Assembly (NCBI RefSeq): GCF_013449375.1
Contig: NZ_JACDRR010000023.1
Coordinates: 1-64,000, forward strand
Origin: Pectobacterium sp. CFBP8739
GTDB lineage: Bacteria > Pseudomonadota > Gammaproteobacteria > Enterobacterales > Enterobacteriaceae
DNA: 64,000 nucleotides
Reading direction: 5' to 3'
Each line of letters begins with the position of its first letter. Within the stretch, counting starts at the first letter, position 1. Position numbers and translations under genes: made by a program. Shown piece by piece: positions 1 to 13,330 of this stretch. Under the pieces are notes generated by a model. The model made no database searches and had not been told where the DNA came from. It saw nothing but the letters and a program-made list of their open reading frames with translations.

Positions 1-60
1 TTTACTCTTCTATTCCGTTAATCCCGTTTCTGTTCTACAGATAGGTTTGACATATAGCCG

Positions 61-1518
<1,458 letters not shown>

Positions 1519-1536
1519 TTAGTTCAGATTTACATG

Positions 1537-1881
1537 TTATTCATTTATAAGCTTTTTAAGGGTGGAGATTTCCCGATGCAGTTGAATTAGTTCCTCCACC
1601 AGCTCACGGCATAGCATCGCGTTCATCAGGTGGTCTTGCGCGTGAACCAGAATCAGGTTGACCGAGATTTTCCCGCTGCCCTCATCGGCACCAATTAGGG
1701 CCGTCTGGATTTGATGGGCTTTACGTGCCGCCACAGAAGCCGTGTTAAGCATTTCCTCGGCCTTGTCCCAGTCGTATTTTCTGGCGGCGCTCAGCGCCTC
1801 CATTGAGCAGGAACGTGCCTCTCCCGCATAGATAATCAGTTCCATGACTGTCGTTTCATCAAGCATGGTTTCATCGCGCAT
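1537..1881 (-). CDS. PTS lactose/cellobiose-family IIA component
   Basis: Small cytoplasmic phosphocarrier that passes phosphate from HPr to the IIB protein. The 114 residues match the ChbA/LacF family. The phosphorylated histidine is the first His of VHAQDHLM (H80), and the nearby Asp (D83) is the usual metal ligand of the trimer. The start is set at the ATG at 1881, nine bases behind a GGAGG. A GTG one codon earlier (1884) and an ATG at 1866 are alternatives. It overlaps the end of the IIC gene, which suggests coupled translation. Confidence 0.93.
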   Translation of the reverse strand: MRDETMLDETTVMELIIYAGEARSCSMEALSAARKYDWDKAEEMLNTASVAARKAHQIQTALIGADEGSGKISVNLILVHAQDHLMNAMLCRELVEELIQLHREISTLKKLINE

Positions 1882-3184
1882 CACTCACGGCCTCCTCTGC
1901 TGTACCTACTTCTTGTTCGATCAACTGACGTTCATACATTTTGAAGAAGGGGTAATAGATTAGGGACGAAACAACAATCAGTACCCCCACCAGCACCACC
2001 GCACGCCAGTCCCACCCCGTAGACCAGGCTGCGCCAATCGGGCCCGGCGTTGTCCAAGGCGCAAGAGAAATGACGCGATGCACTAAATCGGTTTTTAACG
2101 CGATATAGGCAAGGGTGGCGTTCACCAGCGGCGCGGTAATAAATGGGATGAACAGCAGCGGGTTCATCACGACGGGTGAACCAAAAATCACCGGTTCATT
2201 GATGTTGAACATGCTCGGCACCACGGCCAACTTGCCGATAGAGCGCAGATGAGCAGAACGGCTGCGCAGATAGAGAAAGACCAGCCCCATGGTCGCTCCC
2301 GAGCCGCCTATCGTGATAAAAAACTGCCAGAAGGGTTCAATAAAGATTTTGGTGATCGGTGCGCCCGCGTTAAATGCTTCCTGATTGATCCCTAAGTTGG
2401 TCAGCCAGAACGCCTGCAAAATGCCTCCGACAATAACAGCGCCGTGAATCCCAGCAAACCACAGCAGGTGGCAGAGCAGCACCGCGATCAGGATGGCAGG
2501 GAGCGAATCGGATGCCGAGATAATCGGCGCAAAGACGGCCATGATCGCCTGCGGTAGCAGCATACCGAACTGGCTCTGCATAAACAGGCTAAGCGGGAAA
2601 AGCGTCAGGAAGATAGCAAGAATCGGGATCAGCAGATCGAAAGACTGGCGGATTTTCGGCGGTACTTGTTCCGGCAGGCGGATGCCAATATTGTGCTTCT
2701 GCAAAAAATGCATCAGTTCCGTCGAATAAATTGCCACGATAATCGCGGTGAAAATCCCCTCGCCGCCCAGCGACCCAACCGGCAGGCTTTTGTCGATTTG
2801 CGGCGCCGCCACGACCATAAACGACATCAGCGCCAGGCTGGCAGCCATAAAACCGTTCATTTTATAGCTCTGTGCCAGGTTATAAGCGATGGCGCTGGTG
2901 ATATACACCGCCATAATGCCCATCGTCATATTGTAGGGCATCATGATCTGTTCGCCGTGGCGTTCCACCATCCCCAGCCACCACTGCGCAAACGCCCATT
3001 CACTGTTCGGGCTAAAAGGCGGATGAGCAAATAACATCATAAAAGAGCCGACAATTAAGAAAGGCATGGAGGCAATGAATCCATCCTTAATTGCCACAAC
3101 ATGACGCTGGCTGGAAAGTTTCGCCGCAATCGGGCTAATACGGTTTTCGATAACGCTGAATAATGACTCAGTGAATTTACTCAT
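1871..3184 (-). CDS. PTS lactose/cellobiose-family IIC permease
   Basis: Inner-membrane sugar channel of a beta-glucoside PTS, 437 residues, with many hydrophobic segments spread over its length. The family motif NINEPVIFGSPVVMNP, with the substrate-binding Glu, is present around residue 325. Single-domain IIC, IIB and IIA proteins encoded by neighbouring genes are typical of the Lac/Chb family. The start codon sits directly behind a strong GGAGGAATA site. The gene lies between IIB (16 bp upstream) and IIA (overlapping downstream). Cellobiose or an aryl-beta-glucoside is the likely substrate, judged from the adjacent BglA-type hydrolase and AscG-like regulator. Confidence 0.93.
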   Translation of the reverse strand: MSKFTESLFSVIENRISPIAAKLSSQRHVVAIKDGFIASMPFLIVGSFMMLFAHPPFSPNSEWAFAQWWLGMVERHGEQIMMPYNMTMGIMAVYITSAIAYNLAQSYKMNGFMAASLALMSFMVVAAPQIDKSLPVGSLGGEGIFTAIIVAIYSTELMHFLQKHNIGIRLPEQVPPKIRQSFDLLIPILAIFLTLFPLSLFMQSQFGMLLPQAIMAVFAPIISASDSLPAILIAVLLCHLLWFAGIHGAVIVGGILQAFWLTNLGINQEAFNAGAPITKIFIEPFWQFFITIGGSGATMGLVFLYLRSRSAHLRSIGKLAVVPSMFNINEPVIFGSPVVMNPLLFIPFITAPLVNATLAYIALKTDLVHRVISLAPWTTPGPIGAAWSTGWDWRAVVLVGVLIVVSSLIYYPFFKMYERQLIEQEVGTAEEAVSDAR

Positions 3185-3200
3185 TATTCCTCCCGTTATA

Positions 3201-3506
3201 TTACGCGATCATCGCTAGGGCATCGTTAAGGACTTTCTCCCCATTCATCATGCCGTAATCAACCATATTAATAACCGCAATCGGCTTCGCTTTTTCGTCA
3301 GCTATTGCTTTGAATTCAGGAAGTTTATACTTAATCTGCGGACCAAGAAGGCAGCAATCATATTGCTCAATGAGTTCATTAAACTCTTCAAAACCTACGG
3401 CTTTTATCTCAACGGCGATCGCTTTTTGCTCGGCGACCTTTTCCATTCGCTGTACCAGCATGCTGGTAGACATTCCTGCTGCGCAACAGAGTAAAATCTT
3501 ATTCAT
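3201..3506 (-). CDS. PTS lactose/cellobiose-family IIB component
   Basis: Cytoplasmic IIB protein of 101 residues that accepts phosphate on a cysteine and hands it to the incoming sugar. The active-site loop CAAGMSTS is at the N-terminus, with C8 as the phosphorylated residue. An upstream in-frame start at 3518 is possible, but the ATG at 3506 has a GAGGTG site five bases away and gives the canonical N-terminus MNKILLCCAAGMSTS. It is the first gene of the operon and lies just downstream of the predicted promoter and LacI-type operator. Confidence 0.93.
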   Translation of the reverse strand: MNKILLCCAAGMSTSMLVQRMEKVAEQKAIAVEIKAVGFEEFNELIEQYDCCLLGPQIKYKLPEFKAIADEKAKPIAVINMVDYGMMNGEKVLNDALAMIA

Positions 3507-3534
3507 ACTGCACCTCACCGTCCGTTTTTTTATT

Positions 3535-3563
3535 ATTCAAGCAAGACGAAAAACAATATGCAA
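3535..3563 (-). promoter_or_regulatory. Predicted sigma-70 promoter of the PTS-bglA operon
   Basis: On the minus strand a -35 element TTGCAT (3558-3563) and a -10 element TTGAAT (3535-3540) are 17 bp apart. The -35 box overlaps the LacI-type operator core, so bound repressor would block polymerase. The start codon of the IIB gene is about 30 bp further on. Confidence 0.55.
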
Positions 3564-3582
3564 CCGGTTTCATATTGTTTTT
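3549..3582. promoter_or_regulatory. LacI/AscG-type operator inside a larger inverted repeat
   Basis: The core TGCAACCGGTTTCA (3559-3572) has the central CCGG palindrome typical of LacI/GalR-family operators and is one base from the AscG-like form TGAAACCGGTTTCA. It is embedded in perfect 12-bp arms (AAAAACAATATG at 3549-3560 and its complement at 3571-3582). The site lies between the divergent operon and the lacI-type gene, so it probably serves both repression of the operon and autoregulation. Confidence 0.75.
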
Positions 3583-3720
3583 ACTGTTTTTTGAAGGCGA
3601 TCATAAATAGCGCAAGTGGAGAATATTTTTATCCCTACATTCGCCATTGATGATAAAAAAGGAGGATTTTTCCCTATAATGACGGCATCAAGCGGCGCAA
3701 AAGGAGAACGGGAAAGTACG

Positions 3721-4734
3721 ATGGTAACCATGCTCGATGTAGCGAAAAAAGCCGGTGTCTCCAAGGCCACCGTATCACGCGTGCTGACGGGAAATAACTA
3801 CGTCAGTAAAACCACGCGGGATCGGGTATTCCGAGCGATCGAAGAGATTGGCTACCGGCCTAACCTGCTGGCGCGCCAGCTCGCCACAAGCAAATCGCAA
3901 ATCATTGGTTTGGTCGTGACCAACACGCTATACAGCGGCCCCTACTTTAGCGAATTGCTGTTCCAAACGGCGACCATGACGGAAAAATATGGCCGGCAGC
4001 TCATCATGGCGGACGGCAAACACAGTGCCGAAGAAGAACGGGAAGCGATTCAGTTTCTGCTCGATTTACGCTGCGATGCCGTCATTATCTATCCACGCTT
4101 TCTTTCTATCGATGCGCTGGAAAGCATCATCGAACAGCATGAACAGCCGATCATGGTCGTCAACCGCACACTGCATCAGCACGGTGATAACGGTATCTGC
4201 GCCGACCACCAGCAACACGGCCATGATGCCGTCAATTACCTGATTACGCAGGGTCATCGTGATATTGCGTTTATCTGCGGATCGCCGAATTCACCCACCG
4301 GCACGAGCCGACTGGCGGGCTACCGGCAAGCGCTGGAGGAAAATGGGATTCCCTATAGTGACAGTCTGGTTGCGCCTGGCGACTGGACGCATGACAGCGG
4401 TTATTCGGCAACAAAAACCCTGCTGCAACAGGCGGGCACTTTCAGTGCTCTGGTCGCCAGCAATGACGACATGGCGATTGGCGCGGCAAAAGCGCTGCGC
4501 GAACACGGCCTTGCAATTCCGCAGGACGTTTCGCTGTTGGGGTTCGACGATTTGCCGATGGCCTCATGGTTCCACCCGCCGCTCACTACCGTGCACGTGC
4601 CCGTCGCCGAGATGATTAACTATACCCTTGAGAAACTGCTGTGCCGGCTGGAGGATGAAACCGTCCTGCCTGCGCCAGACTTCAAGGGCGAATTGATTAT
4701 CCGCGATTCTGTCAGCAAAGGCCCAGCCGCTTAA
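3721..4734 (+). CDS. ascG: LacI-family repressor, AscG-like
   Basis: Sugar-responsive DNA-binding repressor of 337 residues. The N-terminal helix-turn-helix and hinge (MLDVAKKAGVSKATVSRVL, residues 4-22) and a periplasmic-binding-protein-like effector domain follow the usual order. Segments such as ADGKHSAEEE and ALVASNDDMAIGA match E. coli AscG closely. The ATG at 3721 gives the family N-terminus; in-frame starts at 3616 and 3679 would add residues before the helix-turn-helix and are less likely. It is divergent from the PTS-bglA operon and presumably binds the CCGG operator between them. The inducer is probably a phosphorylated beta-glucoside; this is inferred from context. Confidence 0.9.
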   Translation: MVTMLDVAKKAGVSKATVSRVLTGNNYVSKTTRDRVFRAIEEIGYRPNLLARQLATSKSQIIGLVVTNTLYSGPYFSELLFQTATMTEKYGRQLIMADGKHSAEEEREAIQFLLDLRCDAVIIYPRFLSIDALESIIEQHEQPIMVVNRTLHQHGDNGICADHQQHGHDAVNYLITQGHRDIAFICGSPNSPTGTSRLAGYRQALEENGIPYSDSLVAPGDWTHDSGYSATKTLLQQAGTFSALVASNDDMAIGAAKALREHGLAIPQDVSLLGFDDLPMASWFHPPLTTVHVPVAEMINYTLEKLLCRLEDETVLPAPDFKGELIIRDSVSKGPAA

Positions 4735-4748
4735 CCCACCACTCACTC

Positions 4749-4769
4749 GGTGAGGTGTTATGCCTCACC
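4749..4769 (+). terminator. Hairpin downstream of the LacI-type gene
   Basis: A perfect 7-bp stem GGTGAGG / CCTCACC with a 7-base loop lies 15 bp after the stop codon. No T-run follows, so it is either a weak terminator or a 3'-end stabilising hairpin. Confidence 0.4.
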
Positions 4770-4866
4770 TTGCATCCGTCATCACATTACTGCCCGTTTA
4801 TACTCGTCATACTTTACGTTGCATGTACGTTAGCTGCGCTGATTTGTGACATTTCAGTGAATAATC

Positions 4867-4893
4867 TAAAGGGATACAGCTTCCCGTCGATAA
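4867..4893 (+). promoter_or_regulatory. Sigma-28 (FliA) promoter for the chemoreceptor gene
   Basis: TAAAGGGA (4867-4874) and GTCGATAA (4886-4893) are separated by exactly 11 bp, matching the FliA pattern TAAAGTTT-N11-GCCGATAA with one mismatch in the -10. This places the gene in the late flagellar/chemotaxis regulon. The predicted transcript would have a 5' leader of about 145 bases. Confidence 0.75.
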
Positions 4894-4899
4894 TATAAT

Positions 4900-4915
4900 T
4901 GTGATCCAAATCACA
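4900..4915. promoter_or_regulatory. CRP-binding site
   Basis: A perfect TGTGA-N6-TCACA palindrome lies seven bases after the sigma-28 -10 element. It could drive a second, cAMP-CRP-dependent promoter further downstream or modulate the FliA promoter. The rest of the 4770-5047 gap is AT-rich leader. Confidence 0.75.
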
Positions 4916-5047
4916 CTAAATGAATCATGTAAGGGAATTCACATAAAAAACATAGAACAGTAATACACTGATTTTTTTATAAAAAAGCACCCGTACACAC
5001 GAGAATTGACGGGTATAGGCACTTATATCCCAGGGGATATTACGCAT

Positions 5048-7051
5048 ATGTCTACAACACTGTTACCGGTTAATCACAGCACCCCATCCATCCACGCCTC
5101 ACCAGACGCGTCAAAAAGAAAACTCAGCACACGGACGCTGATGCTACTGGCAGGCGTTACCACTATCGCACTCGGTTTTATTCTCACTATCGGCCTGCTG
5201 ATCTGGCAATCCGGCCAGCAGCAAAAGACCATCGCACAGCAGTATCTTGAGCAAACGGCGTATACCAACAGCTACCTGATTCAGCAAAAACTGGATGTCG
5301 CACTCCATGCGGCACGTAATTTGGTGCAAAGCGTGGTTAGCCTGCAAGAAGCAGGCAACGCCGATCGGAAAACCGCAGAAACACTGCTGAAGAATGCGCT
5401 GAAGAGCCACCCTGATTTCCTTTCGATGTCGCTGGCATGGGAACCTGATGCGTTCGACGGCAAAGATCGAGAGTACGCTGGCCAGCCCGATCAGGATCCG
5501 CAAGGCCGCTTCGTCCGTTATGTCGACCGCGATACCGCAGGCAACGTTGCGCTGCATAATCTGGTGGATTATGAAACGCCCGGCAGCGGCGATTACTATC
5601 TGCTGCCGAAGAAGCTCCAGAAAGAAGTGATTCTGGAACCGTATAGCTACCCTTACAACGGCGTCGATGTCCTGCTGACCTCCATTGCCGTGCCCATCAT
5701 CATCAACAACAAATTTTACGGCTCCGTTACCGCGGATTTCTCGCTGGATACGCTGCAACAGCTGACCAACAACATAAAACCCTATGAGGGAACGGGCTAC
5801 GCCCAACTGCTGTCCCACACTGGCGCCTACATTTCTCACCCCGACAAAGCTAGGGTGACAAAAAAAATTGAAAACGACCCCACGCTGCTTGAGCATGTCA
5901 CAACAGGGCAGTCTTATCAGATTGAACGTCACAGTGCAGTGTTGAACACATCGGCGTTTAACGTGTATGTACCCGTTACTATCGGTAATACCGGTACGCC
6001 CTGGATGCTTGGCCTGTCTGCTCCGGTCAATGTGGTGATGGCGAAAACGGTGCAGCAGCGGAACCTGGGGCTGCTGCTTATGGTGCTGAGTATCGTGGTG
6101 GTTTCTGGCGTACTGGGCATCATATTTAACCGCAAGGTCGCTCGTCCTATCGGTGGGGAACCTTCTCAGGCGGCGCAGATCGCCCTGTCCGTTGCGCAAG
6201 GGGATTTAACGCAAAGCATTCCCGTACAACCGAAGGACGACAGCAGTATTTTTTATGCCATGAATGCCATGCAGGCACAGTTGAGGGATATCGCCGAGCA
6301 GCTGATTAGCACCAGCGAATCCGTCAGCCACGGTGCGACGGAAATTGCGGCAGGCAACACCGATCTAGCTTCCCGTACCGAGCAACAGGCGGCGGCTTTG
6401 GAAGAAACTGCCGCCAGCATGGAGCAGATTACGGCGACGGTAAAACAGAATGCGGATAACGCCCATAACGCCACCACACTGGCGCAGAACGCGGCCCACA
6501 TCGCTCAGAAAGGTGACAAGATAGTCGGTCAGGTTGTTCACATTATGAGTGAGATCGACGACAGTTCGAAGAAAATTGCCGACATTACCAGCATCATTAG
6601 TGGTATCGCGTTCCAAACCAATATTCTGGCACTCAACGCGGCAGTGGAAGCCGCCAGAGCGGGCGAACAAGGGCGCGGTTTTGCCGTTGTTGCCAACGAG
6701 GTGCGCAACCTCGCGCAACGCAGTGCCAGTGCCGTAAAAGACATCACCGCGCTGATTACAGAGTCCGCCAGCCGCGTCGATAGCGGCGTCACGCTGGTTC
6801 AGAACGCCGGTGAGACCATGCAGGAAATGCTGAGTGCCGTCACGTCGGTAAAAGATATCATGGACGAGATTGTCTCCGCATCGGATGAACAATCGCGTGG
6901 GATCAGCCAGGTGACACAGGCCGTTCATGAGATGGACGGCGTCACCCAGCAGAACGCCGCACTGGTGCAGGAAGCCACGGCTGCGGCCGCGTCGCTGGAA
7001 GAACAGGCCAGACAGCTCGCGCAAACGGTGCTGGTATTCAAGCTCTCGTAA
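5048..7051 (+). CDS. Methyl-accepting chemotaxis protein with periplasmic Cache sensor
   Basis: Transmembrane chemoreceptor of 667 residues. The order is: TM1 (about residues 31-53), a large periplasmic double-Cache-like sensor (about 54-338, with YVDRDTAGN and SIAVPII segments), TM2 (about 339-360), HAMP, and the signalling hairpin whose conserved tip ([20 protein letters not shown] and the following [20 protein letters not shown]) is at about 520-556. There is no C-terminal NWETF-type CheR pentapeptide; the chain ends in VFKLS. The ATG at 5048 with an upstream AGGGGA is preferred over a TTG at 5006. Ligand unknown; Cache sensors of this shape often bind amino acids or organic acids. Sigma-28 and CRP sites lie upstream. 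Confidence 0.93.
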   Translation: MSTTLLPVNHSTPSIHASPDASKRKLSTRTLMLLAGVTTIALGFILTIGLLIWQSGQQQKTIAQQYLEQTAYTNSYLIQQKLDVALHAARNLVQSVVSLQEAGNADRKTAETLLKNALKSHPDFLSMSLAWEPDAFDGKDREYAGQPDQDPQGRFVRYVDRDTAGNVALHNLVDYETPGSGDYYLLPKKLQKEVILEPYSYPYNGVDVLLTSIAVPIIINNKFYGSVTADFSLDTLQQLTNNIKPYEGTGYAQLLSHTGAYISHPDKARVTKKIENDPTLLEHVTTGQSYQIERHSAVLNTSAFNVYVPVTIGNTGTPWMLGLSAPVNVVMAKTVQQRNLGLLLMVLSIVVVSGVLGIIFNRKVARPIGGEPSQAAQIALSVAQGDLTQSIPVQPKDDSSIFYAMNAMQAQLRDIAEQLISTSESVSHGATEIAAGNTDLASRTEQQAAALEETAASMEQITATVKQNADNAHNATTLAQNAAHIAQKGDKIVGQVVHIMSEIDDSSKKIADITSIISGIAFQTNILALNAAVEAARAGEQGRGFAVVANEVRNLAQRSASAVKDITALITESASRVDSGVTLVQNAGETMQEMLSAVTSVKDIMDEIVSASDEQSRGISQVTQAVHEMDGVTQQNAALVQEATAAAASLEEQARQLAQTVLVFKLS

Positions 7052-7075
7052 TCCTCCTTCTTCACCCACTCCCCA

Positions 7076-7097
7076 CACGGGCCGGAAACGGCCCGTG
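7076..7097 (+). terminator. Hairpin terminator after the chemoreceptor gene
   Basis: A perfect 8-bp GC-rich stem CACGGGCC / GGCCCGTG with a 6-base loop lies 24 bp after the stop and is followed by the weakly T-rich GCATTATT. The remainder of the gap to 7410 is AT-rich and presumably holds the promoter of the MFS gene; no strong motif was picked out. Confidence 0.55.
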
Positions 7098-7410
7098 CAT
7101 TATTCCCAACGTGGGCAGCCGTCCTCGAACGAATGTGACGTAGGCTTCAGCTCCGGGCTGTTTTTCTCATCAAGAGGATGGTTCACCCGTGGCTCTGAAC
7201 CGAATCTGCCCACATAAACACCCACCCAAATATGATTTGATCGTCACGCTACTCTCTCCCTATTCTGCCGAAAAGGCGGGTATCAATATTCGCCATAGAT
7301 GATATAAGTAATATGCTAACCTTATGATCCCTTTGCCAGGGAGTGACGCCCAGTCCTTGCGCCAGCTCTCACGATAATAAAATCTACAGACCCGTAAGCT
7401 GCAAATATAT

Positions 7411-8598
7411 ATGAAATTCATAAAATTACCGCTACTGGCGCAAATCTCATCAGCGCATTTGGTGAGTCACTTCCATATGATGGTGCTACCTGCACTTATT
7501 CCGCTGCTATCAGCCCAGCGCGATATCAGTTTTGTTGAACTTGGGTTTGCGCTCAGCGTATTCAACATCGTCTCCGCCTGTGTACAGACGCCGATTGGTT
7601 TTATGGTGGACCGCATCGGCGCGCGCCGCACATTAACCGCAGGCTTAGCGCTCGGAAGCCTCTGTTTTCTCTCGCTCGGTTTCTCAGGCAGCTATGTTTG
7701 GCTGGTCGCCGCGATGGGGCTGGCTGGCGTGGCAAACGCGGTTTATCACCCGGCGGATTACGCCTTACTGTCGCGCGGAATTGATGAAAAACGTATGGGC
7801 CGCGCCTTCTCGGTACATACCTTCTCCGGCTTTCTGGGTACGGCCATTGCGCCCGGCATTTTGCTGTCCATCGCCGCCTTTTCCGGCATCAATAGCGCCT
7901 TTATCGTTTCCGGCATCATCGGCTTACTGACGATACCACTGCTTCTGACCGATCGCGATGAACCTAGCCGAGTGAAGCCTGCGGTGACAAACACCCAGCC
8001 AGGCAAAGTGCGTGCACCTGTGTTCACACTGCCGATTCTGGCGCTGTTGATTCTGTTCCTGCTGCTGAATTTAAGTACGGGTTCAATCCAGAACTTCTCG
8101 GTGACCGCGTTAGTCACGGGCTACGACTTGTCGCTATCACAGGCTAACGTGGCGCTTACCGCATTCCTGTTCGCCAGCGCCTTTGGCGTACTGGCTGGCG
8201 GCGCATTGGCGGATAAAACCAGGCGTCATGGGCTGGTAGCGACAGCGGCGCTGGCCGTGACCGCCGTGCTGGTCAGTATTGTTGCCCTGTATTCCTTACC
8301 GACTCTCGTGCTGGTGCCGTTGCTGGCTGCTGCCGGTTTCCTCTCCGGTATGATCGCGCCCTCTCGGGATATGCTGGTGCGTGCCGCCTCACCGCCGGGT
8401 GCGGAAGGACGGGTATTTGGGATTGTTTCTACTGGCTTCAACATCGGCGGGGCGGCGGGGCCGGTGCTGTTCGGCTGGCTGCTGGATCACGGTCACCCTC
8501 ACGCCATTTTCTGGTCTGCCGTCATCTTTATGCTGATCACGGCGTTTATCACGCTGCTACAGGAAATGCGCAGCGCCAAACGGCGTGCGCTGGCCTGA
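7411..8598 (+). CDS. MFS transporter, fosmidomycin-resistance (Fsr)-like
   Basis: Inner-membrane major facilitator of 395 residues with about 12 hydrophobic segments. The N-terminal ISSAHLVSHFHMMVLPALIP and the loop GFMVDRIGARRTL, a form of the MFS motif GxxxDRxGxR, are visible. The H-x-x-SH segment resembles the Fsr and related single-gene exporters of Gammaproteobacteria. The ATG at 7411 lacks a good ribosome site, but the frame gives a complete first helix. It is a single gene convergent with gyrB. Substrate cannot be read from sequence. Confidence 0.85.
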   Translation: MKFIKLPLLAQISSAHLVSHFHMMVLPALIPLLSAQRDISFVELGFALSVFNIVSACVQTPIGFMVDRIGARRTLTAGLALGSLCFLSLGFSGSYVWLVAAMGLAGVANAVYHPADYALLSRGIDEKRMGRAFSVHTFSGFLGTAIAPGILLSIAAFSGINSAFIVSGIIGLLTIPLLLTDRDEPSRVKPAVTNTQPGKVRAPVFTLPILALLILFLLLNLSTGSIQNFSVTALVTGYDLSLSQANVALTAFLFASAFGVLAGGALADKTRRHGLVATAALAVTAVLVSIVALYSLPTLVLVPLLAAAGFLSGMIAPSRDMLVRAASPPGAEGRVFGIVSTGFNIGGAAGPVLFGWLLDHGHPHAIFWSAVIFMLITAFITLLQEMRSAKRRALA

Positions 8599-8599
8599 T

Positions 8600-8630
8600 A
8601 AAAAAAGCCAGCTCCGCAGGGAGCTGGCTT
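8600..8630 (-). terminator. Rho-independent terminator of the dnaA-dnaN-recF-gyrB transcript
   Basis: Perfect 11-bp stem AAGCCAGCTCC / GGAGCTGGCTT (8605-8615 and 8620-8630) with a 4-base loop, followed on the minus strand by a run of six or more T. It sits 26 bp after the gyrB stop and between convergent genes. Confidence 0.9.
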
Positions 8631-8656
8631 AGATAACGATAACAACGTAGACCGAA

Positions 8657-11092
<2,436 letters not shown>

Positions 11093-12178
11093 TTAGTCCT
11101 GTGATTGAACCGTTATTTTACCCTGTTCCACGCGGAACATCTTGCCCTTTTCACCAACCATGTCCTCTATCTGCTCAGCGCTGACCGCGCTGACAAAAAC
11201 CTGTGCATGGGTGGCTTTCAACCGTTCGGCTAACAAACGACGGCGGGTACTATCCAGTTCGGAAGCAAAGTCATCAATCAGATACAGACAGCGCAGTCCG
11301 TTCTGACGGGTGAGAAATTCACCCTGAGCCAGCCTCAGCGCACACATCAGCAGCTTGAGCTGGCCACGGGACAGCATATCCTCTACCGCCACGCCGCTGG
11401 CGCGGATGCGGAAGTCGGCTTTATGCGGCCCCAGCGCCGTATAACCTAACATACGGTCGCGTTCGAACTGCCGTTCCAGCAGTTCGGCATACTCACTTTC
11501 TTTATCCCAGCCGCGCTGGAAAGAGAAACTGAGCGAAAATTCAGGCAGAAATTGCGTACAGGTCGTGGCGATATCATTGGCAATCGCCGCACTGTATTGC
11601 GCACGCCATTCGCTGATACGTTCCGCCAGTGGAACCAGTTCCTGATCCCAGGCTCTCAGTTGCCCATAGTGACTCACCTGACGCAGCGCCGCATTACGCT
11701 GGCGCAACAAACGTTTCATGTTGCTCCAGGCCGCGAAAAAACCGGGCTCGTTATGGAAACACCCCCAGTCGAGAAAGGCGCGACGAAACTTCGGCCCACC
11801 GTTGAGCAGGGTAAATCCTTCTGGGGTGATCAGCTGTATCGGCAGCAGTTGCGCCAGTTCAGCGACTTTATGGCCGTCGCTGCCGTCGATCCGCACCTTG
11901 CTGTCGCCCTGACGGTTTTTGCTTAACCCGACGGAGCGCTCCGTTTCTGTACCATCAATACGGCCATGCAGCACAAACTCAGGCTGGTCATGACGAATCA
12001 CGCGCCCTGCCTGAATGCTGCGAAACGCCCGTCCGTGCCCTAGCGTATAAATCGCTTCCAGTACGCTGGTTTTACCGCTGCCGTTGGCACCCACTAAAAA
12101 ATTGAAACCGGGGACCAGCGCCAGATCGGCCGCTTCGATATTGCGGAAATCTTTGATGAGAAGACGAGTGAGAGCCAT
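11093..12178 (-). CDS. recF: Recombination mediator protein RecF
   Basis: SMC-like ATPase that helps load RecA at gapped DNA together with RecO and RecR. The 361 residues carry Walker A ([15 protein letters not shown], near residue 33), the ABC signature region ([18 protein letters not shown]) and Walker B ([10 protein letters not shown]). It lies between dnaN (47 bp upstream) and gyrB in the conserved enterobacterial order. Confidence 0.97.
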
Positions 12179-12225
12179 GTTGCAGATATCTTATATGGGA
12201 GGGCAAGTAGACTTGCCCGATAATT

Positions 12226-13326
12226 CTACAACCGCATTGGCATGACGACATAGGCCGCCGCCCGGCTGGCGCTATCTTCGATCTGCACGCTGGAAACGGA
12301 GTCGGTCAGCAACAAACGGACACCGTCGCACTTCAGCGCGTTCAGCACATCCAGCACATAGCTAACGTTAAAGCCGATTTCCATCTCAGTGCCGTCGTAC
12401 TGCACATCCAGAATCTCTTCCGCTTCTTCCTGCTCTGGGTTGTTGGCAGTAATTTTGAGCTGATTCTGAATCAGGTGCAGGCGTACGCCGCGGAATTTCT
12501 CATTCGATAAAATCGCCGCACGAGAGAAGGCCTGCTTGAGCAAATCACAGCTGGCTTCCAACGTTTTATCTGGGTTCTTCGGCAATACGCGGCGATAATC
12601 AGGGAAACGCCCATCGACCAGCTTCGACGTAAAAATGAAGTCGCCGACATGCGCGCGAATATTGTTGCTACCGATTTGCAGCTGTAACGGTGTATCGCCG
12701 CCATCCAGCAAACGCACCAGCTCCATCACACCTTTACGCGGCACGATCACCGAATGTGACGGTAAAGGTTGGCCAACGGGCATGGAGCAGACCGCCAGAC
12801 GGTGACCATCAGTCGCGACCGTGCGCAACTCTTCACCTTCGGTTTCAAACAACATACCGTTGAGGTAGTAGCGAACATCCTGATGCGCCATCGAAAACTG
12901 CGTCGCTTCGATCAAACGCTTCATCGTCGCCTGCGGCAGAGAAAATTCAACGTCGCTCTGCCAGTCATCCAGATTAGGGAAATCCGCCGCAGGTAGCATA
13001 GACAGCGAGAAACGGCTGCGGCCAGAGCGCACCAGCATGCGATCGCCATCCAGCATGATGGTGATTTCCGCGCCTTCCGGCAGCCCCCGGCAAATATCGA
13101 ACAGCTTGCGGGCTGGGACGGTCGTGGCACCAGGCTCATGCGGCTGCGTCAGCGCCACTTTCGCCACCATCTCCATTTCCAGATCGGTACCGGTCAGCGA
13201 CAGTGCGTCTTCCGTCACCTGAATCAGCAGGTTGCCCAGAATCGGTAAAGTCGGTCGGCCGCCCAGCGGGCTGCTGACCTGTTGTAATGGCTTTAACAGA
13301 CGTTCGCGTTCAACAATAAATTTCAT
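12226..13326 (-). CDS. dnaN: DNA polymerase III beta sliding clamp
   Basis: Ring-forming processivity clamp of the replisome, 366 residues, the usual length. The N-terminus MKFIVERERLLKPLQQVSSP and the C-terminal VVMPMRL are those of the enterobacterial clamp. It starts four bases after the dnaA stop, so the two genes are almost certainly co-transcribed and probably translationally coupled. Confidence 0.98.
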   Translation of the reverse strand: MKFIVERERLLKPLQQVSSPLGGRPTLPILGNLLIQVTEDALSLTGTDLEMEMVAKVALTQPHEPGATTVPARKLFDICRGLPEGAEITIMLDGDRMLVRSGRSRFSLSMLPAADFPNLDDWQSDVEFSLPQATMKRLIEATQFSMAHQDVRYYLNGMLFETEGEELRTVATDGHRLAVCSMPVGQPLPSHSVIVPRKGVMELVRLLDGGDTPLQLQIGSNNIRAHVGDFIFTSKLVDGRFPDYRRVLPKNPDKTLEASCDLLKQAFSRAAILSNEKFRGVRLHLIQNQLKITANNPEQEEAEEILDVQYDGTEMEIGFNVSYVLDVLNALKCDGVRLLLTDSVSSVQIEDSASRAAAYVVMPMRL

Positions 13327-13330
13327 AGTG

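Noticed and set aside
5144-6199. Long open frame (351 codons) antisense to the chemoreceptor gene
   Set aside because: It lies fully opposite a well-supported gene, has low-complexity His/Arg-rich composition and no family motif; it is a shadow of the codon use of the real gene.
7110-7217. Small RNA or terminator with GGGCTGTTTTT after the chemoreceptor gene
   Set aside because: The stem before the T-run is only four pairs and no promoter was convincing.
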